A DNA stretch of 64,000 bases, from positions 868,001 through 932,000 of the forward strand of contig JACZZP010000016.1 of assembly GCA_015183035.1 (NCBI GenBank), written 5' to 3'. The notes under the pieces were generated by a model. The model searched no databases and was not told where the DNA came from. It was given only the letters and a program-made list of their open reading frames with translations. Positions 1 through 13,185 of this stretch are shown in pieces; position 1 is the stretch's first letter, and every line of letters begins with the position of its first letter. This DNA is from Meloidogyne chitwoodi. Taxonomy: Eukaryota; Nematoda; Chromadorea; Rhabditida; Meloidogynidae. The translations under genes and the position numbers were made by a program.

Positions 1-2492
1 TTTTATTATATCATTATACAATGATTATTTAAATTCTGAAATTATTGAACGTTGGAGTATCAAAGGCATCCTTGACTATTATGTTTATAAATCGTGGGAA
101 AGTAACCACAGAAAAAAATGGGTTAAAAATAATCCCAATAAAGGTAGTTTTCAATTTTAAACTTTACTCTTTATAAAAAAATTTTATAATTTTATTTTTA
201 TAAGTATTGAGTTATTTAAATTAATTTTTAATTTCTTTTAATAAAAATATTCTAAGTTTTCCTAAAAAGAATTTGATAAAAAAAATAATTTATTTTAATT
301 TTTAAGAAATATTATGGTCAAGCAAATCAATTTGGGAAGATATTTTAAAAAAATATTGGGATGAAAATAATATTCTTCATTCATTTGATCCGAAAGAAGA
401 AGAAGATCAAATTCTTAAGGTTTTTATTAATAAAATTAAAGAAAAAATATTTTAATATTTCAGAATTTGTTTTTGAATACAGAAGAATTTGTCAAAGAAA
501 GAAAAAATAACTTTTACAATTATTTAAGTATAACAAAAATATGTACGGAAGAAGTTTACTCAAAAGTTGATAAAGTAGGGGTTTTTAATTTTATTTTAAT
601 ATATAAATATTTAATATATTTAAAAATATTATTTATTTATTTAATTAACTTTTATAAAAAATAGTGGGAAAAAATGAATAATGATCAATATTTGAAAGAA
701 TGTATTTTGAAAAAAAATCAAAATAAAGATAAAGGAATTAAAAAGAAAACGAATACATGGAGAGAAAGTATTTTAGATAATATTAAGCTTGGTACTTTTC
801 CGTTATGCTGCACCCCCCATTTCAGTGCCAAAAATTTGAGTGCCAACTAATACTTACCTTTGTGAATTTCTTTGGCGAAGTGATGTTAAAAGAAGGGAAG
901 CTTGAAGAAATTATAAATTCGATAAGAGAATATACAAAAAGTGTTTTGATGTTGAATGGTATATATAATTGAAAAAAATATTAGAAAAAATATTTTAGGT
1001 TATCGAATTGCTTATCGAGAAAAATATTTTTTAATTGACTCAGAAATGCATGGTAAATTTACTAACTTGTTGCGTGCTGTTAAATTATGGGCAAAACGTA
1101 AAAAATATTAATTAATTTTTATTTATATTTTAATTTTAAGGAAGACAAATATATTCAAACATTTTTGGATATCTAAGTGGTACAATATTAACAATTATGG
1201 CTTCAAAAATTTGTTTAATTTATCCATTTGCTAATTTACCTTTTCTTTTACAACAATTTTTTTTAATTTATAGTACATGGTTTGTGTTAATTTTATTCAG
1301 ATTAATAACTCATTTTGATTATTTTTAGGACATGGCCTATTCCATTAATAACAGAACAATTAAAAGAAGATTTAAAAAATAAAACATCATCTACCTCAAC
1401 ATTGGTGGAGTCTTGGAATTTATCAAATATATATCCAAAATATTACGTTAGTGGAGATAAAATGCCAATTATTTCATCACTTTTACCACATCAAAATACT
1501 TCTTTTAATATTAATGAATTTACAAAACATAAAATAACAGAGCAAATGAGAGAAGGTAAAAATATTTTTAAAAAATAAATTTAAATAAAATATTTTATTA
1601 TAGCTTTTGACCTTTTTGAAAAAAATTCATTAAAATCAACACAACAAAACAATTTTTGGTCAGACAACTTATTCGCAAAATTTGACTATATTAAACACTA
1701 CAAATATTTTATAATTATTATTTGTGCAGTTAAAAATAATAAAAATTCACAAAATAATGTAAATGATGTTTGTGGATATATGAAAACAAAAATCCGTTTA
1801 ACTTTACTTAATTGGGTAAATAAAACATTAATAGATAATATAAAGTTGAAAAAATATTTGGAAAGTTATCATGCAATTTCTGGTTATCAGAAGAAAAAGA
1901 CCTGCACAAAGTAAATTAATTTCTGAATTTATTATTTTTTTACCTATCAAGGGAATAAGGAATTTAGAATTTAAAGTTTTAAATATCAGTTAGGAAGAGA
2001 AAACCAGAGATATAATTTATAAGATATTTAATAATATTATATTTTCTAATAGGGTAAATATTGACACAACATTTTGGCTTGTTGGTGTTTCGTTAAAACA
2101 TCTTGATGATAATATTAATCTAGATTATATTTTCCATAAATTTGTCGAACAACTCGATTTTTACATGTCAAAATCACTAAATAATGATTTATCTTGGATT
2201 AAAGTTAAACTATCTATAAACGAAGATATAAATGAGAGGTAATAAAATTTTATTTATTTTTTCAGAAAGAATTAATTAAAATTTACTTTTTTTAAGTGTT
2301 GAGACTATCTGTAAAGATATTAATATTAAAAAAATACATCAACTAAAATTAAAAGGTAATAAAAGAGAGGAAACAATATTTTCAATGCCAATAAATACTT
2401 TTATGCCATGGCCAATTGTCTCACAAATAGATAAATCTAAACACATAGAAATTGTAAATAAAGATAAAATATATTTACCATTAGAGGTTTAA
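1..2492 (+). CDS. Poly(A)-polymerase-like protein, copy A (5'-partial, no catalytic palm domain)
   Basis: Multi-exon gene whose 5' end lies outside the window. Early exons (about 18-142, 309-418, 462-580, 662-790) match the N-terminal region of copies B and D, for example the W-S-I-K-G-I-L-D-Y-Y stretch near 54-85. From about 890 it matches the PAP core: YRIAYR then AVKLWAKRKK (1000-1110), then the central-domain motif RQIYSNIFGYLSG (1141-1180), WPIPLI (1333-1350) and the P-I-I-S...P-x-Q-N-T-S-F-N-I-N signature (1468-1525). The RNA-binding-domain-like part follows (1600-1910), then FWLVGV (2070-2090), ending at a TAA. The G-S/D-x-D palm and the third-Asp strand present in the other copies are absent: the junction lies at about 790-890. 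A frame-preserving intron from 793 to about 886 can be drawn there, so it may be an expressed catalytically dead paralogue or a pseudogene. Exon limits are inferred by eye. Confidence 0.7.
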
Positions 2493-4033
2493 ATTATAAA
2501 TAATTAGATTATAATAAAAAAATATTTAAATTTAAGTAATTTACTAAGATTCTATAGAAAAGAAAAATGACCACCAAAATTAGAAGCATTTTAAAAAGAT
2601 AAAACATTTAATACTAAAAATATTAAAATACAAAATTTGTACATTTCCCAATAAATTCCTATATTTTTATATACCATAATTTTTAATTTTACCTATATAA
2701 TTTATTTTAAAAAATATTTTATTGTATTACTCGATTTTAAAAGATGAAAATTACAAACTTTAAGTGAATAAATTGTAAATATTTATTAGTTAGTTAATAA
2801 ATTAAAAATTAGTCTTTAAAGTACGATATTTTAAATTAAACATATATTAAATAAAAATAAAATAATTTACTTTTACTTTTTTAACTAATAATACTGGGGA
2901 CATGTTTTCTGTTTCTGTAAAATAAATCATTATTTATGTCCAAATGACTTGCAGTAGATAATCTTTCAGTTAGTTATAAAGGCAACTATCCTTAGTAGTC
3001 TAATCCAATCACAAAATTGATCTTACTTTGTTGGCTTTGACTGTCCTCTTTTTAATAATAATTCTTGTAAAAATATATGTAACTAAAAATGACGAAACAC
3101 ACAAAGACAATCAAATATGCAACTAAACCCCAAAACATGCAACTATACTTTTCAGTTATACATGTGTTAAAAAACAACATAAAAACATCATATTTAGGTT
3201 TATTTCATTAAAGTATGCCAATGATGTGGATGCATTTATGGTGGTGCTGATAGATTCCGTTTAATTGTCCACATTATTTTCAGAAAAATCTAGAGAAAAA
3301 AAAGAAATCAAATATAGAGAGAATAATTAAAAAAAATCTAATTGTAGATTTTAACAAATATTCAAAATCTCCGCTACAATCATCAGTATAACAATAAATT
3401 TTAATTGAACTAATAAACTTAAAGAATTTTAATTTTTAATATTCAACTCATATTTAGTATGTTTATTATTTTTTATAAAAATATATTTTAATGTATATAT
3501 TTAACTAAAATATACAATTCTTTTTTCCTGGAATTATTTGACCTAAAAATAAGCGAAAAATTCTCTTAAATATTATTTTATTTGTTTACCAAATTATCTA
3601 AATTTATTTCATACATTTTGAAATATAAAAAGGAGAGTAAAATAAATATTCATCAATCAATCTCGTACAGTTGTGTTGGTTTTTATTTTTTAAATCTCTT
3701 CAGTTTGAGTGGATATATTCACCACAAAAGCATCAACTGAATGACCATTTACGACTATTCCATTTTTAGTTATTTTAGCTAATCTTTTTATTATTTATTT
3801 TTTTTAAAATTATTTTATAAAAAATTTAACAAAAAAGTCAAAAAAGAAATTCCTAATATTTTTGAATTTATGCCGTTTTACTAAATAATTAATTAAATTA
3901 AATTGTTTTTAATTATTATGTATATAAAATCGAAAAGTACTTAATATTTAATTATTTTTTATAATTTTTATTTAACTATGTATTTTAATTTTTTTATATT
4001 ATAAAAAATAATTAATTAAAAATATTATCAAAA
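2493..4033. other. Intergenic, AT-rich
   Basis: No coding signal was recognised. The stretch 2890-3300 is somewhat less AT-biased than its surroundings, but I found no conserved protein reading, tRNA or transposon ends in it. The last few hundred bases are poly-A/T-rich and presumably carry the promoter of the downstream secreted-protein gene. Confidence 0.5.
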
Positions 4034-5434
4034 ATGTATTCAATTTTTCTATTATATTATATTTTATCAGTAAAATTAAATTTAAATGTAAATGCTATCG
4101 GTGAAAATCCAGTAATATTTTAAAATAAATTTAAAAGAATAATTAAAAAATATTTAAAAATAGTGGGATATTCAAAATTTTGCTGAAATTATTAATGGTC
4201 TTGGTCAAATGATTCAAAATCCTGCAGAAACTGTTGACGTTCCTTCTACATTAATAATGGGAAAATGGTAAATAAAAATAAAAAATAATAAAAAAAATTA
4301 TTTAAATTTTAATATATATAAAATTCAATAAAATATAATTTTTTTATTAAACAAATAATTTCAAAAAATATTTTTAACTATTTATTTTAAAAGGTTTCAA
4401 GTTTATAAAGCAACTGTTAGCTTTGACATTAATAGGCCACAAATGTATTGTGCTGTTAGTTATTGTAAATAATTAAATTAAAAAATAATATTAAAATAAA
4501 AATTTAAGTTAAGCCAAACAGTGTAATGGGAGAAGATGGATTTTCTATAGAGGTTTAAAAAAATAAATAAAAATAATTTTTAAATAAAATTAAAAAAGGA
4601 AGCATATCGTGCAATATCAAAAAACGGTCCTATTGAAACATTTAAAAGAGATTTAAATAAAGTTGGTACAGGCAAATATTGGATGTATACAGAAGAATAT
4701 TTTTATCCGAGACAATGTTTTAATTTTATTTAATTATTTTTGTTTAATTTAAATTTTAGTTTATATTATTAAAATTGGACCAACATTTGGAAATAATACA
4801 GATGTTGATGAAATTAATATTCAATATATTATTGTTACTGGTAAATTAATTATTTTAAATTTTATTTTTTAATTTATTTTAAAAATAATATTTAGATGCA
4901 AGTAAATTATCATTAACAGTTTATGCTAGAGAAGCAATGATTTTTTTCAAAAAATATAATAAAGAAGTTATGGATTTTTTAAAAGGTTAAAAATAAATAT
5001 ATTTAATAAAAAAAGCTAATTCTTTTTTTTTAAGAAAAAGGTTTTGGAGGAAAATTATTTTGGAATTCACCAAAACCAATATATCAAGGAAATGATTGTG
5101 AATGGCCTTCAGAAAGAGAAGTATTTGCTAGAAGGTAAAAATTTAAAATAAAATTATAAATTCACTAAAGCAAAAATACTCTCCAAAAATTAATTAAAAA
5201 TAAATTATTATTTAAAAAAAATTTAATTTAAAAATAATTTTTAGGAAATAAAATATCAATTTAAATAAAAATATATTTATTTATTTTAGAGTATTAAAAA
5301 ATTATGAAAATAATAAAAAAGAGGCTGCTCGTGCTTCTATAAATATTACTCAAACTCCAAGTGAAGCAATTGCTGAAATTATGAAAAATCCTCAACAAGC
5401 ATTACAAAAATTGATGCAACAGAATTTTAATTAA
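4034..5434 (+). CDS. Secreted lipocalin-related protein (nematode LPR-like)
   Basis: Exon 1 (4034-about 4112) encodes a signal-peptide-like start, MYSIFLLYYILSVKLNLNV, followed by NAIGENP. Exons then follow at about 4165-4268, 4395-4467, 4510-4551, 4601-4715, 4760-4841, 4896-4986, 5035-5136 and 5290-5434. The protein carries the lipocalin-type G-K-W-F-Q-V-Y-K motif (about 4258-4415). Further motifs are NGPIETFKRDLNKVGTGKYW (4621-4682), FGGKLFWNSPKP (5043-5080) and a C-terminal CEWPSEREVFARRVLKN block. I recognise this pattern from C. elegans lipocalin-related secreted proteins, which bind lipophilic ligands or shape apical matrix; that role is family knowledge. It is a single-domain protein of roughly 270 residues with a Gln/Asn-rich tail. 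Exon edges are approximate. Confidence 0.75.
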
Positions 5435-5921
5435 TTTTTTAAAATATTTTTATTAATTTCAATATTGTTTTTTTTTAATTTATAATTTAATTTTAAAGAC
5501 TTTTAAAATATTTTTTTTTAAATAAAATTTATTAGGTAATATATACTTTCATTTTATTAAGTAATTACAAAATATTATTTTTATTGACGAATATTATTAT
5601 TTTTAATTTTTAATGTTTTATAGACATTAATTAATTAATTGAATATTAGTGCAGACACATGCATGCACTTACCTATATATTAATTTATTTTATTTAACCG
5701 ATTTAATTATTTTTTTATTTAATTTAAATATTATTTAATAATAAAATAAAATTGTTAAAATTATTATCCTAAAAATTTAAAATAAAATATTTAAAAAAAT
5801 ATATTAATTTTATTAAAAATTATAATTACATTTTAATATTCAACAATCCTCTGTTATTATAAGATTAATTTAAAAAAATTAAATATTTTATTATAAAAAA
5901 TATTTATAATTTTTAAATAAG
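5435..5921. other. Intergenic, AT-rich spacer
   Basis: AT-rich spacer between two same-strand secreted-protein genes. It contains only A/T runs and one short less biased patch at 5650-5680 (gcagacacatgcatgcac). No gene seen. The distance and the separate signal peptides argue against these being one transcript. Confidence 0.4.
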
Positions 5922-6524
5922 ATGATGAAAAATAAAATAATTAATTTAATAATTATTTATTTATTTTTATTATTTTTTGTTTTAATTGAGAACTCTCCAA
6001 ATAATAAAAATTTTCAAATAAGTAATTCTTCATCCTTAAAAGCAAATGAAAAATTTAATATAAATGAAAATGAGGTTTTTTTATTTTTTAAATTATTTTT
6101 AGAATTTAATATCAAAATAAAAATTAATTTAATAAATTTATTTTTTAGGAAAAATATAAACAAATAATAAAAGAATTGAAAAATCCAATTTTTGAACGTT
6201 TATCAAAAAGGAAACTTGAAGATAAAAAAAATAAAAAAGAGGAAATAATTAAATCTAAAAATGGTTTATTTATTTTAAATTAATTTTTAAGAAAAAAATA
6301 TTATAAAATTAATTAAATGTTTTTTCTCAGTTATTGAGAGGAAATTAAAATTAATTTTATAAATTAATTAATTAATACTAAATTTTTAAAAAAAATAAAT
6401 TTTTTAAGAGAATTCTGAAAATAAAGATAATAAAATTATTTGGCAAAAGACTCCAGCAGATTATGCTGAAGAAACTAATAAAAAATATCAAAAATTTATT
6501 GATGATTTTTATAAAAATAAATAA
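5922..6524 (+). CDS. Small secreted Lys/Asn-rich protein, unrecognised
   Basis: ATG at 5922 opens a hydrophobic N-terminus, MMKNKIINLIIIYLFLLFFV, typical of a signal peptide, then a hydrophilic Asn/Ser-rich stretch ending ...NENE at a donor (about 6074). Exon 2 (about 6150-6262, starting E-K-Y-K-Q-I-I-K-E-L-K-N-P) and exon 3 (about 6408-6524) join in frame and end ...FIDDFYKNK. The mature protein is about 100 residues, strongly charged, with no cysteines and no motif I recognise. The combination of signal peptide, small size and no recognisable domain resembles candidate secreted effectors of parasitic nematodes, which is inference only. Splice sites: the acceptor before exon 2 is TTTTTTAG and the one before exon 3 is TTTTTTAAG. 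Confidence 0.6.
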
Positions 6525-9500
6525 ACAAAATAATTTTGATGAAGAAATTATTAAAAATAAAAATAATTAAGAAAAAATATTTATATAATTAAAATAAATT
6601 ATTTAAAAGAAAAAATAAATTAATTTAGAATTAATTTATCACAAAAAATTTTTAAAATTATTTTAAAAAATAAATATTTATTTAATAAACAATTAAAATT
6701 ATGAATATCTAATATTGTTGTAGCCTTAAAAATTTGTATATTTGTTTGCTTAATTTGGGAACTCGACCGAGTGACACATTTTTAAAATTTAAATATATTT
6801 TTTTTAGATTTATTTAGAATAAATAAATAAATAGTAAATTATTAAAAATAAAATTTAATTTATTATTTTTAGAATTTTTAAAATATTTATTATAATTTTA
6901 AAATAAATTAATTTGAACTTTTGAACTTTTAATAATATAAAATAAATAAATAATTCACGTGCACTTCAAAGATAAAAATAAATTTAAAAAGAATTATGGC
7001 TTTTAAATAAATAAATAAGGAAATAAAAGAGAGTAAAGGGGGATTCCCCTAAAAATATTAAAAAATAGGAGAGACTATGTACTAAATATATATTTATTTA
7101 CTAATTCTCTATAATTTTTACTTTCTAGATTTAATAAAATAATTATTTTAAAAATGCATTAAAAGCAAAAGTATATTTATCAAAGCAGCTTTTATACTAA
7201 TTTAGAAAAAGTATTTAAATAAATTTTTAATTTTTTAATAAAATAAATAAATAATTTTTTAAAATTAAAAAAAGTAGTGGATTAATAAATAATTCTCATA
7301 ATTTTAAGATTTATTTAATTTCAAATTTTAATTGTCCTTACTTTTAATTTAACTAGTATAGACTTTTTAATTTTTAAAATTAATTTGTTAAAATATTTTT
7401 TATTTTTAAAATAAAAAATTAATTTTTATCTTATAATATTTTTATCTTTTTACATACTTTTTTTTTTTTATTTAAATTATTATGTAATTATTTTTTTATT
7501 AATTTGAACTTTCTTATTCTCTTCATTTAATTAAACAAATTGCTTTTTAGTTGATTTAATTAATTTAAAAAAGTTTCTTTTCCGAATTTATTTTTTATTT
7601 GTAAAATTTAATTAAATTTTTAAAAGTCTCGAGGAACTTGATAAGTATCGAAAAGACAACAAGAAAAATAAAGTATTTTTAAAAGTATAAGATTTTACTT
7701 AATTAGTAATTATATTTAAAATTATTCCGTCCATTTGTTTCCATTTAAATTGTTGCTATAATTATTTAAAAAATAAATATATTCGTCAATGAACACCTGA
7801 ATTTTTTTTAAACTTTTTAGAATATATAGAAAATATTTTTTTAGTTAAAAGTTAATCATAATAAAAGACAGGAAATAATTTAAAAATAATGTTGCATATA
7901 TGTATTTAATAAAAAAAATTAAATACGTACTTAATAGTATTTCTTATGAACGGTTGAAAGAGTAAAATACTAAATTTAGAATATTTTTTTTTAATTAAAA
8001 AAAAATATTAAAATATATTCCAATATTTTATTTGTTTAATTTGACAAAAATAAATAAATATAAAATGTCAGAAAATAAAAATAAATAAATAATAATAATT
8101 TATTTATTTTATTTAAATAACTAAATTTAATTTTTAATTATTGGAATTAACAAAAATAAGCCAAATATTTTGAGATAAAATAATTAATTAAAATTCTTTT
8201 ATTTTAAGAAGATATTCCTGCTGTAATAAATTATATAAAATTAATTTTAATTTATTAGAATTTTAATTTTCGTAAATAATTAAGTTAGAGATGTCCTTGT
8301 TTTGTTAGAAATATGTTAGAATTATTTTAATATTTACTAATCCTAATTTGAGATATAATAATTCTAATCTTAATTCAAGAAAGAAAAGTATATTGATATT
8401 AATAATTTAAATCATAATTTAGATTTTTTGTTTAAATTATTATCTCTCTTACCCACAAAATAAATAAATATTTGTATAATATCCTTTCCTATTTTTCAAT
8501 ATGATTTAATATTTGTATAATTATTTAAGTTTATTAATAAATGGTTAGCAAATTTTTAAAAATAGTAAATGTATATAATAAATATAATTAATAAATTAAT
8601 AAATTATTATTTTAATAATAAATATTTTAGTTCATTTTTAGATAATAATAATAATCTTTTTTTCCATTACTTTTCCAAAAAAGGATTGAGATAAGTAAAA
8701 AAATTTATAAAATTAAAAGAGAAAAATATTAAAATATTAATTAATTTTTCCTTTTTTGATATTCGAGAAAATTTATTTATTTATAATTATTTATTTATTT
8801 TAAATACTTTTTTATTTTTTTAAATGTATTTTTTTTCTTAAAATAATTTATAATCAGGCTAATATAAACAAACAGAAAAACATTAAAGTAATCTATGTTA
8901 ATTACACTAAATCTATTTTGAAAGTCTTATGAGAAGCTTTTTCTATATTTTTTTATATTTATTTATTTAATTAAATATTATTTAAAAAATTATAAATTCA
9001 CAATTCTCCTCTTTTGCCTTATTATTATAATTATTTTTTAGATTTTAGTTAAAATAATTTCGAAATTAATTTCTTGCTTCGGAACTTTATATTGAAACAA
9101 ACTAAAAATTTTAGATATGAAAAAAATAATTTTGAAACAAAAAATTTTTTGTGTTGATTCTTAATCATTTTAGCTAAATTAATAAATATATTTACATAAA
9201 TGTATTTAGTAATTAATTTATTTAATGTTGTATACATTTATATTATAAATTCAATATACTTTAAAAATCAAAAGATTAAAGAGTTTATAATATTACTGTA
9301 TTCACATGGGAAAAATGAGGATCGGAAATAGAGGATTTATTTTTTTATATTAGGAGATAAAAGAAGAAAAAAATAATGACGTTAGGAGACAGATAAAAAG
9401 AAAAAAGTCAAAGTATTTTTGAATATAATTATAAAATATTATTTTTTATTTGTTTTTATATTTTTTCTTACCAAATCTGTAACAGTTAAAATATAATTAA

Positions 9501-11038
9501 AAGGTTATTTTTGTTAATATATTAAGGACTTTTTTATTAAAATAAATCTTAATAAAAATAAATTTTAGCTCGAGTTAACTTGCAATATTGGTATCAATAC
9601 CGTATACAAATCTATAAATAAATAAAATATTTATTAAATATATATCTTAATAAAGTGTTGTATAAGAACATAAATATAATTAAGTAACCATTTGCGCATA
9701 TAAAAAATTTTATTATTATAATTTAAAAATAAAATTATAAAGCAAAGAATGAACTATTAAATGGCATCAACAAAATGTGTTCAGTAAAAATGCGAATTTT
9801 AATTTAATAATAAATAAACAAGGATATAATTTCAGGTCTTAAGTTTTTCTTTTTTTAAATATTACCTATTTGGTGAAAATAAAATAATTTAAATTCAAAA
9901 ACACGGAATTCTTTTCTTTATTAAAGTATATAAAACAAAAAATAAAAAATTTTTTCTTAAGAAATAAGTTTTTTTTTAATTATTTAATGAAATTAAGCTA
10001 CCTATAAATAATTAAAAATTTATAACGTTTAGTTAAACAAAATAAAAAATATATTTTATAATTTTAATAAATATGTTTATTTATTAAAATTCTAATGTAC
10101 ATAGGAGATTAATAATGAAATTTAACGTGTATATATTAAAAATTATTTAATGAAATTTTTGTTATTTTTTAAATTCCCAGTATATATAAGTTTTTTTTAG
10201 ATTATTTATTTAAATATAATCCTAAAAAATGAATTTTAATTTTTAAATTTTTATATTAATTTATTAGTAAATATATATATGTATATATTAATCTCAAATA
10301 CGTATTTTAAAATTTTTATTTAATATTTTCTTAATATAATCCTTTTAATTTTTAAAGTACTTTTGGCAATTAACTAATTAAATCGAATTTACAAAAAAAT
10401 AATTTAATACCGGAAAACTTGAAAATAAAAACAAAAAATATTTTTATTTAATTTTATTCCATTCCATAATAAAATATTTAAAATAATTATTTTTTAAAAA
10501 TTTAATTATAAATCTTCTAAAAAATTATATTATTTAAATAATATTTACTTATTTTTCTTTAAATTTTAAGAAAAAATTGTGAAAGAACATATTACTGTGT
10601 TTTTTTTTTAAATAAATAATAAATATTTATAAGACTTAAATTTTTTGCTTTTTTGGCCTCAGATATTAATTTATTTTAAGTTGTTTTTGATGTGCCAATT
10701 TAAACCTCTTATTATTTTAATTGAAAATAGTATGTTGTTTTTATGATAATAAATGTAGTAAATAAATATATTTTAATTTTATTGGACCTTTTAAATAATA
10801 ATTAAAAGAAAATATTTCAAAGATCATCTTATCCATGTTTATCTCTTATTTTTAGCTTATTTTAGAAAGTACTTATTTATTTATATATTATAAGTACTAT
10901 TTTAGTTATTCTAAATAATTTATTAATTTTTTGAATATTAAATTTAGAAAATATATATTTTTAATCTTTTTTTTATTTTACTAAAAAGAATAATAATTAT
11001 TATTATAGCTATATTTATTAAAAATACTGTATTTTTAA
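6525..11038. other. 4.5-kb gene-poor AT-rich region
   Basis: Nothing but very AT-rich sequence with frequent stops in all frames and long A/T tracts. The short open frame at 9049-9237 on the minus strand has low-complexity composition, no homologous-looking motif and no splice context, so I do not call it. No tRNA, transposon termini or tandem array is visible. The final part before 11039 is the likely promoter of the zinc-binding protein gene. Confidence 0.5.
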
Positions 11039-12414
11039 ATGGCACCAACTATTGACTTTGGGGCTGTTCAATATGGCTGTACAAAATATAAACGTATAAT
11101 GGTTTTATATGAAAGTGTTTTACAGCCAGGAAAGAGATTTGTGAGTTTCTTTTTATTTTTAAAATATTTATCATTTGAAATGTATGATAAAGGGTAAAAT
11201 AATAAAATTAATTATAATTATTTGTTTCATTTAAAATTAAAAAAAATTAAAAATATCTAATAAACAATTTTAATGAATATTTATTTAAAAAATATATTAA
11301 ATTATTATTTTTTAACAGCCGTAATTTAATTATTTCAATATATTGTTTTTTAATGAATAAAAAATTAAAATTAATTATTAGGAATTCTGCTACTCATCCT
11401 CCTATAAGGATAAGAATGGAATAGAAACAGCTTATTATAAATGTGTTGGATGTATGCATTCAAAACGTTATAATGATGGAAGAAGAATACCCAAAATAGC
11501 AGTAAATTATTATTTTTTAATTTTTTAAATTTTATTTAAATAAAAGGTTCGTCAAGGCCGTTTAGTTAACTCAAATCCAGACAGGCCTTCAAATTTTCCA
11601 CATTTCTGTCAACCTATAGACTCTGCTGTTTCTGAACGAAGACAAAGAGAAAGAGAAGTAAAAAAATTAAATTTTAAATTTATTTTAAAAATTAAAAAGA
11701 TTTCTAATAATATATGTGGACAATCTTCTTCTTCTTCTTCAGCAACATCTTTTCAAAGAAATAATTTAACTTTAGAACAACAAAATAAAACAAATATTGG
11801 AATAGTCCACCAACAAACAATTTCTAATAATATTTTAGAAAATACAAAAAGACAACAACAACAATCCTCTATTTTCTTTAATCAAACAAAACATGGAGTA
11901 TTTTTTATGTTTTATAATTAAAAATAAATAAAAAAGAAAGGAGAGATTTCAAAATTATATTTTTTTATTGCGTCCAACAGTTCTTAACAGATTAAAATAA
12001 AATATACATAATTTTATTTTTTTAATTTCATTTTTTAAATTAATTCTTTAAATTTTAAAACATTTTATTTATTTTATAAATTTAATATTAACATTTGTAA
12101 ATTTAAAGTCAACATCATCTTCAATTAATTCTCAATTTAATAATTTTAATATTTCAACAATGATAGGTGAAATGCCAACATCATCATCATTATCAACAAC
12201 ATCAACTTCTCATTTAAGAGGTCCTTTAATGAATGAAGTAATGCAACAACAAATTCAACAATTAGCAGCTAATTGTTTTGCATCAACAAATATTTATCCA
12301 ATTAATACATGTACTTCAAATAATAATATTCTTTTTGGAATGGAAGGAATGACATCAACTAGTAATATTAATAATACTTGGCCAGTAATAACAACAACAA
12401 CACAAATGCATTAA
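11039..12414 (+). CDS. C-C-H-C zinc-binding protein (nematode FLYWCH/RYYR-CCHC-like)
   Basis: Start ATG at 11039 (MAPTIDFGAVQYGCTKYKR). Exon 1 ends at 11140 (donor GTGAGT). Exons follow at about 11382-11499, 11549-11656, 11701-11897 and 12110-12414, all in frame. Exon 2-3 sequence holds a compact zinc-ligand pattern: Y-Y-K-C-V-G-C-M, then about 37 residues, then F-P-H-F-C-Q-P, i.e. C-x2-C ... H-x-C. This resembles the FLYWCH-like/RYYR-CCHC modules abundant in nematode DNA- or protein-binding factors. The remaining C-terminal half is low-complexity, rich in Ser, Thr, Asn and Gln (poly-Ser near 11728, QQQQ near 11855), as in regulatory proteins. The length is about 275-300 residues. A nuclear regulatory role is inferred. 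Confidence 0.65.
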
Positions 12415-13185
12415 TAAATTTATTTAAATAAATTACTAATTATTCATATTGAATTACCCATCTATTTATTTTATTTTAATAAAATGTTAAATATTTAATT
12501 TATTTTTTTATTTAATAATTAGTGATATGTCAGTCAATTGTTAATAATTTTTATTATATTTATCTAAATTATCCCTATCTATTTTATCAATTTTATATAT
12601 TTAAAACATTACTTAAATATATATATATTTCTTAAATATTTTTCTTTTTTTATTTTATTCAAAAATTAAAAATATACATATTTACATAATTTTCATTTTA
12701 AAAATTATTTTCTTTTATTAAACTTTGCTAATTTAATTTTTTCGTTTATTTCGGCCTTTTTTTATTTAATAAATATATTTTGGATTTAATTAATTAATTG
12801 CCTTATTTTGAAATGATTTTTAAAGTTTTTTTATTAAATTGAGAGTTTAGTTTAAATTTTAAATAATATATTATATACATAGAAACAAAATTATATTATA
12901 AAAGTTGGACAAATAAAAATATTATAATTAATTCTTTTTAATAAAAATTAAATATTTATTTAAAAAATAATATAAATATAATGAAAAATATTTATAAAAA
13001 CTAATAAAAAGATTTTTTAAAAGAAAATTCAGCCAAAAATTAATTAGAAAGTCTGAGGGGATGGTCCAAGCCAATTAATCTCTTTTACTATTTAAAGATT
13101 TTTAAATTTTATTTAATAATGAATTTTAAGATTTTTTTTGTTAAAATAAGTATTATTATTATTATTATTAAAGAAATATTTTCTT
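12415..13185. other. Intergenic between convergent genes, with (ATT)n tract
   Basis: Convergent gene ends flank this AT-rich stretch. A short (ATT)n microsatellite lies at about 13150-13171, just past the stop codon of the minus-strand gene. Around 13055-13075 there is a brief less AT-rich patch with no identifiable feature. No further gene. Confidence 0.5.
13150..13171. repeat. (ATT)n microsatellite
   Basis: Perfect run of about seven ATT units, immediately downstream of the copy B stop codon (in its 3' flank). Confidence 0.8.

Noticed and set aside
9049..9237. 62-residue minus-strand open frame in the 6.5-11 kb gap
   Set aside because: No motif, no splice context, base composition equal to the surrounding non-coding DNA.
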